Source: Variovorax boronicumulans
Lineage (GTDB): Bacteria; Pseudomonadota; Gammaproteobacteria; Burkholderiales; Burkholderiaceae_C
Assembly (NCBI RefSeq): GCF_029892485.1
Contig: NZ_JARXVG010000016.1
Span: forward strand, 50,715 to 114,714
Reading direction: 5' to 3'
DNA: 64,000 nt
Below the pieces are notes generated by a model. It was not told where the DNA came from. It saw only the letters and a program-made list of their open reading frames with translations, and did no database searches. The first letter of the stretch is position 1; every line of letters begins with the position of its first letter. Shown piece by piece: positions 1-7,710 of the stretch. The position numbers were made by a program, and so were the translations under genes.

Positions 1-1342
1 CCACCGTCACGCCGATGATGGCGCCGGAGATCTGCTTCATGGCCTTGCGCGTGGCTTCGAGCGGCGAGAGCCCCTCCTCGCTCATGATGCGCTCGACGTT
101 CTCGACCACCACGATGGCATCGTCCACCACGATGCCGATCACCAGCACCATGCCGAACATCGTCAGCACGTTGATCGAGAAGCCCAGCGCGAGCAGGGAC
201 GCGAAGGTGCCCAGCAGCGCGATCGGCACCACGATGGTCGGGATGATCGTGTAGCGCCAGTTCTGCAGGAACAGGAACATCACCACGAACACCAGCGCCA
301 CGGCTTCCAGCAGCGTCTTGACCACTTCGGTGATCGAGATCTGCACGAATCGCGAGCTGTCGTACGGAATGTTCCACTTCACGCCGGGCGGGAAGAAGCG
401 TTCGAGCTCGGTCATCTTGGCGCGGATCGCCTTGGCCGATTGCAGCGCGTTGCCGTTGGGCGTCGGCTGGACGCCGATACCGACAGCGGGCACGCCGTTC
501 AGGCGTGCCGAGGTGGCGTACGACTGGCCGCCGAGCTCGACGCGCGCGACGTCCTTCAGCCGCACGGTCGAGCCGTCGGTGTTGGCGCGCAGCACGATGT
601 TCTTGAACTGCTCCACGTTGGCGAGCTGCCCGTTCACCACCACGGTGGCCGCGATGGCCTGGCCGGGGATGTTGGGCAGGTCGCCGATGGAGCCGGAGGA
701 CACCTGGGCGTTCTGCGCGCGGATCGCGTTGTTCACGTCGGTGGCCGACAGGTTGAAGCCCTGCAGCTTGGCCGGATCGACCCACACGCGCATCGCGTTT
801 TCGGTGCCGAACAGCTGGGCCTGGCCCACGCCGACGACACGCTGCAGCTCGGGCACGATGTTGCGCGAGGCGTAGTCGCCGAGCGCCACCGGGTCGAAGG
901 CCGGGTTGTCCGAGGACAGCATCGCGAACAGCAGGAAGTTGTTGCGCGACTTGTCCACGCGCACGCCCTGCTGCGTCACGGCCGCCGGCAGGCGGGGCGT
1001 GGCGCGGGAGAGGCGGTTCTGCACGTCCACTTGCGCGAGGTCGTCGTTGGTGCCGGCCTCGAAGCTGATCGTGATGGAGCCGGTGCCGTCGGCCTGGGCC
1101 ACCGATTCCATGTAGATCAGGCCCGGCGAGCCGTTCATCTCGCGCTCGATGACGGACAGCACGCTGTCCTCGAGCGTCTGGGCCGAGGCGCCCGGATAGG
1201 CGACGTTGATCACGATGGCCGGAGGGGCCACCGGCGGGTATTGCGAGATCGGCAGCTGGGTGATTGCCACGCCGCCCATCACGAGGACGAACAGCGCGAT
1301 CACCCAGGCAAAGATCGGGCGGTCGATAAAGAATTTGGCCAT
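1..1342 (-). CDS. RND multidrug efflux transporter, inner-membrane subunit (partial)
   Basis: This is the first 447 residues of an AcrB/MexB-type proton-driven drug exporter; the rest lies beyond the left edge. The start ATG at 1342 follows an AGGAG ribosome site. The first transmembrane helix follows the typical MAKFFIDRPIFAWVIALF opening. The periplasmic porter region follows, and near the end comes transmembrane helix 4 with the proton-relay pair in GIVVDDAIVVVENVE. It begins 16 bases after the adaptor gene, so the two form one operon, and a divergent TetR repressor sits upstream. The family (HAE1) is clear. The exact orthologue (AcrB, MexB, TtgB, BpeB) cannot be chosen from this fragment. 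Confidence 0.95.
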   Translation of the reverse strand, partial: MAKFFIDRPIFAWVIALFVLVMGGVAITQLPISQYPPVAPPAIVINVAYPGASAQTLEDSVLSVIEREMNGSPGLIYMESVAQADGTGSITISFEAGTNDDLAQVDVQNRLSRATPRLPAAVTQQGVRVDKSRNNFLLFAMLSSDNPAFDPVALGDYASRNIVPELQRVVGVGQAQLFGTENAMRVWVDPAKLQGFNLSATDVNNAIRAQNAQVSSGSIGDLPNIPGQAIAATVVVNGQLANVEQFKNIVLRANTDGSTVRLKDVARVELGGQSYATSARLNGVPAVGIGVQPTPNGNALQSAKAIRAKMTELERFFPPGVKWNIPYDSSRFVQISITEVVKTLLEAVALVFVVMFLFLQNWRYTIIPTIVVPIALLGTFASLLALGFSINVLTMFGMVLVIGIVVDDAIVVVENVERIMSEEGLSPLEATRKAMKQISGAIIGVTV

Positions 1343-1358
1343 GCGGGCGCGCTCCTGA

Positions 1359-2669
1359 TTACTTCTTTTCGGCCGGGGCCGCTGCGGGCGCGGCGGCCGA
1401 TGCAGCAGCAGCCGGCGCGGCTGCGGGGGCGGCGCCAGGAGCGACAGCCGCGGGCGCGGGTGCTGCGTTCGGGTCCGGCTTCTTCCAGGGCACGGCCTTC
1501 ACGGGCGTTCCGGGCGGCATCATCTGCAGCTTCTGGAAGCCGTCGACCATCACCTGTTCGCCGGCCTTCAGGCCGTCGAGCACCACCCACTGGTTGTCCT
1601 TGGCGGCGCTGATCTTCACGGTGCGCTTGCTGATCTTGTCGTCGGCGCTCACCACCGAGACGGTGTCGCCCTGCTGGGTGCGGGTGACCGCCTGCTGCGG
1701 CAGCGTGATCGCGTTGGTGGCCTGGGCCTGCTCGAGCTTCACGCGCACATAGAGACCTGGAAGCAGCTCGCCCTTGGGGTTGGGCACTTCGGCGCGAAGC
1801 GTGACCTGGCCGGTGGTCGAATCGACCGTGAGGTCGGAGAACAGCAGCTTGCCGGGCAGGGGATAGTCGCTGCCGTCTTCGAGCACGACGTTCACGCTGG
1901 CGGCCTCTTCGCCGTTGGCGCGCTTGTACTGGCCGGCGGCCAGCGCGCGGCGCAGCTTCAGCACATCGGAGGCCGACTGCGTGAAGTTCACGTACACCGG
2001 GTTGATCTGTTGCACCACGGCCAGCTCGGTGGCGTCGCCCTGGCCCACCAGTGCGCCTTCGGTCACGAGGGCGCGGCCGATGCGGCCTGCGATGGGCGAG
2101 GTCACGTCGGCATAGCCGAGGTTGATCTTGGCGGTCGTCACTGCGGCGCGGCCCGAGGCCACGTCGGCTTCGGCCGTCTTCTGCGAGGCGACGGCGTTCG
2201 CGTATTCCTGTTTGCTCACCGCATTGGCTTCGACCAGCGGCTTGTAGCGGTCGGCCAGCGCCTTGGCCTGCACGGCATTGGCTTCGGCGCGGGCCAGCGT
2301 GGCCTGTGCATTCTGCGAAGCGGCCACCAGCGGTGCCGGGTCGATGCGGAACAGCAACTGTCCGGCCTTCACGTCGCTGCCTTCGCGGAACTCGCGCTTG
2401 AGCAGGATGCCCGAGGCGCGGGCGCGGACCTGTGCGATGCGCGAGGCCTCCAGGCGCCCCGGCAGTTCGGTCACGAGGCCGACGTCGGTCGGCGTGGCGA
2501 CGACGACGCCCACTTCGGGGGCGGGCGGATGGCCGCCGCCGCCCGCGCCGCCTGGACCGGCGGGTGCATCGCCCTTGCCGCAGCCCGCGAGGACCAACAG
2601 GACAACGGCGGCCACGGTCGCGAGACGCGGCGAAAAGGACGATGGGCGCGAGACATGCAGGAGAGGCAT
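1359..2669 (-). CDS. RND efflux periplasmic adaptor lipoprotein (AcrA/MexA type)
   Basis: Membrane-fusion subunit that links the inner-membrane RND pump to an outer-membrane channel. The 436-residue protein has a lipoprotein signal with lipobox LAGC (Cys about residue 30), then the HlyD-type barrel-sandwich and alpha-hairpin regions, and ends in an Ala/Pro-rich tail after about residue 390. I chose the ATG at 2669 because AAAGGAA lies just upstream and the signal peptide begins there. An upstream ATG in frame would add about 49 residues with no signal sequence. It is first in the operon and likely repressed by the divergent TetR gene through the palindrome at 2765-2788. Confidence 0.94.
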   Translation of the reverse strand: MPLLHVSRPSSFSPRLATVAAVVLLVLAGCGKGDAPAGPGGAGGGGHPPAPEVGVVVATPTDVGLVTELPGRLEASRIAQVRARASGILLKREFREGSDVKAGQLLFRIDPAPLVAASQNAQATLARAEANAVQAKALADRYKPLVEANAVSKQEYANAVASQKTAEADVASGRAAVTTAKINLGYADVTSPIAGRIGRALVTEGALVGQGDATELAVVQQINPVYVNFTQSASDVLKLRRALAAGQYKRANGEEAASVNVVLEDGSDYPLPGKLLFSDLTVDSTTGQVTLRAEVPNPKGELLPGLYVRVKLEQAQATNAITLPQQAVTRTQQGDTVSVVSADDKISKRTVKISAAKDNQWVVLDGLKAGEQVMVDGFQKLQMMPPGTPVKAVPWKKPDPNAAPAPAAVAPGAAPAAAPAAAASAAAPAAAPAEKK

Positions 2670-2764
2670 GCGATTCCTTTGAAGCGAAGACGGGAGATGG
2701 CGTGTTCGCGGTGCGAACAGCAAGACAGCATAAACAGTCGGGCCATCGGGGAAGCCCGGTAGTT

Positions 2765-2788
2765 TACATACATTCATGGATGTATATT
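2765..2788. promoter_or_regulatory. AcrR-like operator palindrome
   Basis: The intergenic region between the adaptor gene and the tetR gene holds TACATACATT-CATG-GATGTATATT. The core is a perfect inverted repeat ATACAT/ATGTAT with a 6-base spacer. From memory, the left half-site equals that of the 24-bp AcrR operator of E. coli acrRAB, and the half-site spacing matches. Binding by the neighbouring TetR protein is inferred. Confidence 0.75.
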
Positions 2789-2849
2789 GGCCACATTCAA
2801 TGGCCCCACGATGCACAAGGGGCGTTCACTTTACAAATCAGGAGACTTG

Positions 2850-3518
2850 GTGGCACGTCGTACGAAGGAAGAGGCATTGGCCACGCGGAATCGGTTGCTC
2901 GACGCCGCGGAGCTGCTGTTTCAGGCGCAAGGCGTTTCGCAGACTTCGCTGCAGCAGATCGCGCAGCAGGCCGGCGCGACGCGCGGCGCGATCTACTGGC
3001 ACTTCAAGGACAAGGCCGACCTCTTCAACGCAATGATGGAGCGCGTCATCCTGCCGCTGGAGGCCGGGCCCAACCGCCAGGCTGCCGCTGCCGGCGACGA
3101 TCCCCTGGTCGAGATCGAAGAGGGCATGGTCCACGCGCTCACCCTCATGACCACCGACCCCCAAGTGCGCCGCGTGTTCGACGTGGCCACCCACAAGGTC
3201 GAATACACGCACGACATGGCCTCGGTGCAGCAGCGCCACCTCGATGCGCGCAACGCCTGTGTGGTCGATTTCGAAAAAGCCCTGCGCCTGGGCGCTCGCC
3301 GCGCGGGCATCAAGCTGCCGGTGCCTGGCCATGTCGCGGCGCAGGGCATGCATGCGCTGATCAGCGGCCTCATCCAGAACTGGCTGCTCGACCCCGAGGC
3401 CTTCGACCTGGTGCTGACCGGCCGGCGCACCTTTCGCGTCTATCTGGCGGGGCTCGGTTTCGAGCGGCCGGCGGCCGGAGCGACGGCCGTGAACGAAGCC
3501 GAAACGGCCGTTGCCTGA
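2850..3518 (+). CDS. TetR/AcrR family repressor of the efflux operon
   Basis: A 222-residue TetR protein with the helix-turn-helix in the first 55 residues (opening ARRTKEEALATRNRLLDAAE, then TRGAIYWHFKDKADLF) and a C-terminal ligand-binding domain typical of AcrR/TtgR/MtrR regulators. I chose the GTG at 2850 because GGAG lies 5 bases upstream and it gives the usual family N-terminus. An earlier ATG at 2787 would lie almost on top of the operator. It is divergent from the RND pump and most likely represses both directions until a drug or solvent binds. Confidence 0.93.
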   Translation: MARRTKEEALATRNRLLDAAELLFQAQGVSQTSLQQIAQQAGATRGAIYWHFKDKADLFNAMMERVILPLEAGPNRQAAAAGDDPLVEIEEGMVHALTLMTTDPQVRRVFDVATHKVEYTHDMASVQQRHLDARNACVVDFEKALRLGARRAGIKLPVPGHVAAQGMHALISGLIQNWLLDPEAFDLVLTGRRTFRVYLAGLGFERPAAGATAVNEAETAVA

Positions 3519-3533
3519 TAGGCGATAATCTGC

Positions 3534-3555
3534 GGCTCCGGTCAATTCCGGAGCC
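3534..3555 (+). other. Hairpin downstream of tetR
   Basis: GGCTCCGG and CCGGAGCC form a perfect 8-bp stem around a 6-base loop, 15 bases after the tetR stop and just before the tRNA. There is no T-run, so it may be a weak terminator or processing signal. Confidence 0.4.
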
Positions 3556-3561
3556 TGTCCT

Positions 3562-3636
3562 CTCGCTGTATTTCAACGGATAGAATTCGGCCCTCCGAAG
3601 GCTGAGATCCAGGTTCGATTCCTGGCGGCGGGACCA
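3562..3636 (+). tRNA. tRNA-Arg (anticodon CCG)
   Basis: A 75-nt cloverleaf can be folded by eye. The acceptor stem is CTCGCTG/CGGCGGG with two G-T wobbles, and the discriminator is A with an encoded CCA. The anticodon arm is CGGCC-CTCCGAA-GGCTG, giving anticodon CCG. The T arm is CCAGG-TTCGATT-CCTGG. It decodes CGG, a common arginine codon in this GC-rich genome. The D stem (TTTC/GAAT) has a T10-T25 mismatch. A terminator follows 9 bases later. Confidence 0.9.
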
Positions 3637-3645
3637 AATACAAGA

Positions 3646-3677
3646 CCGGAAGCCTCCCAAGGGCTTCCGGTTTTTTT
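3646..3677 (+). terminator. Rho-independent terminator after tRNA-Arg
   Basis: CCGGAAGCC and GGCTTCCGG pair perfectly over 9 bp with a 7-base loop, followed at once by seven T. It ends the tRNA transcript. Confidence 0.95.
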
Positions 3678-3755
3678 CTTTCTCCTCCGACTTTCTCCCC
3701 GTGACCATTCACCGCGCGCTGGCGTTGCCACCGTGCACATGCAAGATTTCCACCC

Positions 3756-3977
3756 ATGACGGAGTTGACTGATCTGGACGAGGCCAGCCTGGCAGAACAT
3801 GCCGCGGAGTGGCGCAGGCGCGCCTTGCGCGGCGAAAAGCAGGCACGCGGCATCGCGCACGCCCTTGAAACCGAGATGCGCCGCCGCTCCGGCGACACGG
3901 TCACCCAGAACGTCGACCTCGACACCCGTCCGCAGGCGCTGCGCCTCGCGCCGCGGCCATGGTGGAAATTCTGGTGA
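3756..3977 (+). CDS. Small conserved hypothetical protein ending in WWKFW
   Basis: A 73-residue charged protein that is Arg- and Glu-rich and predicted helical in the first 50 residues (AEWRRRALRGEKQARGIAHA), ending in the aromatic motif PWWKFW. It resembles small proteins of unknown function that I recall from other Comamonadaceae. There is no signal peptide or membrane segment and no clear ribosome site. It stands alone between the tRNA and the GST gene. Confidence 0.7.
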   Translation: MTELTDLDEASLAEHAAEWRRRALRGEKQARGIAHALETEMRRRSGDTVTQNVDLDTRPQALRLAPRPWWKFW

Positions 3978-4056
3978 GCGTTCCGCAACATCGCGCATAG
4001 GCGAGCCGATGGCCGGTTAGGTTGCAGGGTTCCACAGACCCTGACACCATGGCCGC

Positions 4057-4785
4057 ATGCCTTACCAACTCCATTACTGGCCCACGATCCAGGGCCGCGG
4101 TGAATTCGTGCGCCTCGCGCTCGAGGCGGCCGGCGCCGACTATGTCGACGTGGCGCGGTTGCCCGAGTCGGAGGGCGGCGGCGGATCCGCGCTGGGCCAG
4201 CGGCTCGGCGATCCCGACAATCCGCGTGCCGCCTTTGCACCGCCCTTCCTCGTCGACGGCGATGTGGTGGTCGGCCAGACCGCCGCGATCCTGCTGTACC
4301 TCGGCCCGCGGCTCGGGCTTTCGGGTGTGGGTGAATCCGACGGACTGTGGACACACCAGTTGCAGCTCACCATCGCCGACGCGGTGGCCGAGGCGCACGA
4401 CACGCACCATCCGATCTCGACCGGCGCCTACTACGAAGACCAGCGCGATGCCGCCGTGCAGCGTGCGCGCGCCTTCCGCGAAGAGCGCATCCCCAAGTTT
4501 CTGAACTGGTTCGAGCAGGTGCTGCAGCGCAACCCCGCAGGCGACCTGCATCTGGTCGGCGATGTGCTGACCTATGCCGATCTCTCGCTATTCCAGCTGG
4601 TGGACGGCCTGTACTACGCATTCCCGAAAGCCACCGCCCGGGCGCTGGCCCGCACGCCGGCCGTCGAGAAGCTGCATGCCAACATCAAGCGCCGCCAGCG
4701 CGTGCACGAGTACCTGCAGAGCCCGCGCCGCATCGCTTTCAACGAGGACGGGATCTTCAGGCGCTATGCGGAGCTGGACGGTTAG
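4057..4785 (+). CDS. Glutathione S-transferase family protein
   Basis: A 242-residue cytosolic GST. The N-terminal thioredoxin-like domain starts YQLHYWPTIQGRGEFVRLAL and carries the cis-proline loop PPFLVDGDVVVGQTAAIL. The all-alpha C-terminal domain follows from about residue 95. The opening Tyr-rich strand resembles sigma-type enzymes, with a Tyr in the catalytic position. The substrate is unknown; conjugation of electrophiles to glutathione is the family role. Its stop codon overlaps that of the convergent rsmI gene by 3-4 bases. Confidence 0.88.
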   Translation: MPYQLHYWPTIQGRGEFVRLALEAAGADYVDVARLPESEGGGGSALGQRLGDPDNPRAAFAPPFLVDGDVVVGQTAAILLYLGPRLGLSGVGESDGLWTHQLQLTIADAVAEAHDTHHPISTGAYYEDQRDAAVQRARAFREERIPKFLNWFEQVLQRNPAGDLHLVGDVLTYADLSLFQLVDGLYYAFPKATARALARTPAVEKLHANIKRRQRVHEYLQSPRRIAFNEDGIFRRYAELDG

Positions 4786-5738
4786 TCGCCCGCCTCGTCG
4801 TCGCCGTCATTGCGAATACGCAGCGCCGTCTCGTACAGCGCATTGCGCGGCGAGCCGCTGATCTCGGCGGCCAGCTTCACCGCGGTCTTCACCGGCAGCT
4901 CGGCCAGCAGCAGGCGCAGCACGCGCTCGCCTTCCGCGCCGTCGTCGCCGCTCACTGCGACCGGATGCAGCACCAGCGCGAACTCGCCGCGGATGCGGTC
5001 GCGGTCCGCGCCGAACCAGTCGGGCAGGGCGCTGGCCGCGACCGTCGCGATCTCCTCGAACTGCTTGGTGAGCTCGCGGCCCACGGTGATGGGGCGTTCG
5101 CCCAGCACGGCGAGCGCACGCGCCAGGCTTTCGATACGGTGCGGCGCCTCCAGCAGCACCACGGCGCGCGGTTCCTGCGAGAGCGCCTGCACGGCGGTGT
5201 CGCGCTCGCCCGCCTTGCTCGGCAGGAAGCCCGCGAAGACGAAGGCGCTGCTTGCGTTGCCATCCGCGCCGTCCGCCACGAGCCCGGCCGCACCGATCAG
5301 CGTGGTGACGCTGCTCGCACCCGGCAGCGGCAGCACGCGCTGGCCCGCCGCGCGCACCGCAGCGACGAGTCGCGCGCCGGGGTCGCTCACGCCGGGCGTG
5401 CCGGCGTCGCTCACGTAGGCGATGCGCTCGCCCTGCGCGAGCCGCGCCACCACGGCCTGTGCGGCCTCGGCTTCGTTGTGCTGGTGCACCGCCAGCAGCC
5501 GGGCGCCGGGGCGGTCGATGCCGTAGGCGCGCAGCAGGCTCTGGGTGTGGCGCGTGTCCTCGCAGGCGATCACGTCGACCAGCTGCAGCACATGCAGCGC
5601 GCGCAGCGTGATGTCGGCCAGGTTGCCGATCGGCGTGGCGACCACGTAGAGGGTGCCCTGCGGATAATGCTGCCCACCCGCGGCGTCGTGCGCGGCCGCG
5701 AGGGCGGCGCCGAAAGAAGCAGGTGCGAGTGAAGCCAA
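4782..5738 (-). CDS. rsmI: 16S rRNA (cytidine1402-2'-O)-methyltransferase RsmI
   Basis: RsmI uses S-adenosylmethionine to methylate the ribose of C1402 in 16S rRNA. The tetrapyrrole-methylase fold is seen in TLYVVATPIGNLADITLRAL, ACEDTRHTQ, YVSDAGTPGVSDPG and LPGASSVTTLIGAAGL. No ATG lies between the upstream stop-proximal region and the domain. I therefore chose the TTG at 5738, which has CGGAG 8 bases upstream and gives 318 residues, slightly longer than usual. It is divergent from yraN, an arrangement also found in enterobacteria. Confidence 0.92.
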   Translation of the reverse strand: MASLAPASFGAALAAAHDAAGGQHYPQGTLYVVATPIGNLADITLRALHVLQLVDVIACEDTRHTQSLLRAYGIDRPGARLLAVHQHNEAEAAQAVVARLAQGERIAYVSDAGTPGVSDPGARLVAAVRAAGQRVLPLPGASSVTTLIGAAGLVADGADGNASSAFVFAGFLPSKAGERDTAVQALSQEPRAVVLLEAPHRIESLARALAVLGERPITVGRELTKQFEEIATVAASALPDWFGADRDRIRGEFALVLHPVAVSGDDGAEGERVLRLLLAELPVKTAVKLAAEISGSPRNALYETALRIRNDGDDEAGD

Positions 5739-5786
5739 GGGGTTTCTCCGTGAGAGCGAACGACAAAAAGAAAACGGCAGGGAGCC

Positions 5787-6161
5787 ATGAAGACCACCAC
5801 AACCAAGCGCCGCGGCGATGCGGCGGAAGACGCCGCGCTCGAGCACCTGCAGGACGCCGGCCTCGTGCTGGTCGCGCGCAATTATCGAACGCCCGGCCGC
5901 GGCGGCGGAGAGATCGACCTGATCATGCGCGATCCGCGCGATCCCGGCGGCGGCACGCTGGTGTTCGTCGAGGTGCGCCAGCGCAGCGCCGGCACGCATG
6001 GCGGCGCGGGCGGCAGCATCACCGGGCTGAAGCAGCGGCGCATCGTGTTCGCCGCGCAGCATTACCTCGCCCGGCTGCGCACGCTGCCGCCGTGCCGCTT
6101 CGATGTGGTGCTGGTCGAGGAGAAAATCACCTGGCTCAAGGCCGCTTTCGATGCGGGCTGA
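5787..6161 (+). CDS. yraN: YraN family protein (UPF0102, nuclease-like fold)
   Basis: A 124-residue protein of the UPF0102 family, whose restriction-endonuclease-like fold resembles Holliday-junction resolvases. Visible motifs are GDAAEDAALEHLQ, the strand pair around GGEIDLIMRD, and LVFVEVRQRS, which together supply the acidic residues and the ExK/Q-like core (here VEVRQR). It is the first gene of a yraN-diaA-dolP cluster. In E. coli, lpoA precedes yraN; here lpoA is absent. Confidence 0.93.
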   Translation: MKTTTTKRRGDAAEDAALEHLQDAGLVLVARNYRTPGRGGGEIDLIMRDPRDPGGGTLVFVEVRQRSAGTHGGAGGSITGLKQRRIVFAAQHYLARLRTLPPCRFDVVLVEEKITWLKAAFDAG

Positions 6162-6248
6162 TGCCATCCATCGCGGGAACCGAAGCCCCGGCTGACAGCT
6201 CCACACACGAACGTCTTGTTTCACGACCCCCAGTTATCATCCCGCCCC

Positions 6249-6893
6249 ATGCTCGAGCAACGTATCCAGCAGCACTTCATCGACAGTGCCGACCTCAAAT
6301 ACCAGACCGGACCGGTCCTCAGCAAACCCATCTCTCAAGCGATGCAGGCCATCCTGGCCTGCGTGACCAGCGGCGGCAAGGTGCTGGCCTGCGGTGCGGG
6401 CGTCTCGGGCCTGCTGGCCACCCAGTTCGCTGCGCACTTCGTCGGCCGCTTCGAGCGCGAGCGCCCCGAGCTGGGCGCCATCGCACTGCCCGGCGACGCC
6501 ACCGACCCGAATGCCGACAGCGCCAATGCCGTCGATGCCGACCGCTTCGCCCGCCAGGTGCGCGCGCTGGGCCAGGCCGGCGACGTGCTGCTCGCACTGA
6601 GCGCCAGCGGACAGTCCGCGGCAGTGCTTGCCGCCGTGCTGGCGGCCCATGAGCGCGACATGACGGTGGTCGCCCTGCTCGGCAACGCCGTGTCGGGCCC
6701 GCCCGCGGCGCCCGGCGGGGGCAGCAGCGGCACCGGCGGCGTCATCGGCCGCGCGCTGCGCGAAACCGACGTCCAGATCAGCGTGCCGCACGAGCGTGCG
6801 GCGCGCATCCATGAAGTCCACCTGCTCGCGCTGCATTGCCTGTGCGACGGCGTGGATGCCCAGTTACTCGGAGAACAGGAAGCTTCCTCATGA
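6249..6893 (+). CDS. diaA: SIS-domain protein, DiaA/GmhA-like
   Basis: A 214-residue sugar-isomerase (SIS) protein. By position between yraN and dolP it corresponds to DiaA, which tetramerises and stimulates DnaA at oriC; GmhA (sedoheptulose-7-phosphate isomerase) is the sister family. The C-terminal VPHERAARIHEVHLLALHCL is typical. The normally conserved phosphosugar loop CGNGxSA reads CGAGVSGLL here. A Gly/Ser-rich insert near residue 155 (PGGGSSGTGG) is also unusual. I chose the ATG at 6249; a TTG at 6216 is possible. Its stop overlaps the dolP start (ATGA). Confidence 0.85.
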   Translation: MLEQRIQQHFIDSADLKYQTGPVLSKPISQAMQAILACVTSGGKVLACGAGVSGLLATQFAAHFVGRFERERPELGAIALPGDATDPNADSANAVDADRFARQVRALGQAGDVLLALSASGQSAAVLAAVLAAHERDMTVVALLGNAVSGPPAAPGGGSSGTGGVIGRALRETDVQISVPHERAARIHEVHLLALHCLCDGVDAQLLGEQEASS

Positions 6894-7681
6894 CCATGAA
6901 GACCACACCGCCCCAGCGTCTTGCCCTTGCACTCACCCTGGGTGCCGCCCTGGTCGCGGGCCTTTCCGCCTGCGTGCCCCTCGTGGTGGGCGGTGCCGCG
7001 GTCGTGGGCGTGGGCATGGTGGCAACCGACCGCCGCAGCTCCGGTGCCCAGCTCGACGACCAGGGCATCGAACTGCGTGCCGCCGCCCGCGTGCGCGACA
7101 TCGCCAACGACCAGATGTACGTAAGCGTCACCAGCTTCAACCGCCAGGTGCTGCTGACCGGCGCGGTGGGCAACGAGGCCGACCGCCGACGCGTCGAGGA
7201 CGAGGTGAGCCGCATCACCAACGTGCGTTCCGTGGTGAACGAGCTCACGCTCGGCGCGCCCAGCACCTTCCAGGACCGCTCGAACGATCTCTACATCACC
7301 GGCAAGGTGAAGGCGTCGCTGCTCGACGCGAAGGACATCTTCGCCAATTCGTTCAAGGTGGTGACCGAGCGCGGCGTGGTCTACCTGATGGGCATCGCCA
7401 CGCGGCGCGAGACCGATCGCGCGACCGACATCACGCGCGGCGTGGGCGGTGTGATGAAGGTGGTGCGCGTGGTCGAGGTGGTGAGCGAGGCCGATCTCGC
7501 TGCGAGCCAGGCGGCGAACCAGGCTGCGGCCCAGCGCGGCGGCACGGGCCCTGCACCGGTGAGCAACGCAACGCCCTCGTCGCCTGCTTCGCCCTCGGGC
7601 TCGCGTGTGCCGCTGCCGCCGATGGAGCCGCTGCCCGCACCGGGGCAGCCCGGCAGCGTGACAACGTCGCCGGTGCGCTGA
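6890..7681 (+). CDS. dolP: BON-domain outer-membrane lipoprotein DolP (YraP)
   Basis: A 263-residue lipoprotein with a signal peptide and lipobox LSAC (Cys28). Two BON domains follow (about residues 65-135 and 140-210), which bind anionic phospholipid at the division site and support outer-membrane integrity. A Pro/Ser/Ala-rich tail of about 45 residues follows and is longer than in E. coli. The start ATG overlaps the diaA stop by 4 bases, so translation is coupled. A strong terminator follows 8 bases after the stop. Confidence 0.92.
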   Translation: MTMKTTPPQRLALALTLGAALVAGLSACVPLVVGGAAVVGVGMVATDRRSSGAQLDDQGIELRAAARVRDIANDQMYVSVTSFNRQVLLTGAVGNEADRRRVEDEVSRITNVRSVVNELTLGAPSTFQDRSNDLYITGKVKASLLDAKDIFANSFKVVTERGVVYLMGIATRRETDRATDITRGVGGVMKVVRVVEVVSEADLAASQAANQAAAQRGGTGPAPVSNATPSSPASPSGSRVPLPPMEPLPAPGQPGSVTTSPVR

Positions 7682-7688
7682 TCGAAGA

Positions 7689-7710
7689 GGCCCGCTCAGC
7701 GGGCCTTTTT
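7689..7710 (+). terminator. Rho-independent terminator after dolP
   Basis: GGCCCGC-TCA-GCGGGCC followed by five T; a perfect 7-bp stem that ends the yraN-diaA-dolP operon. Confidence 0.93.
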
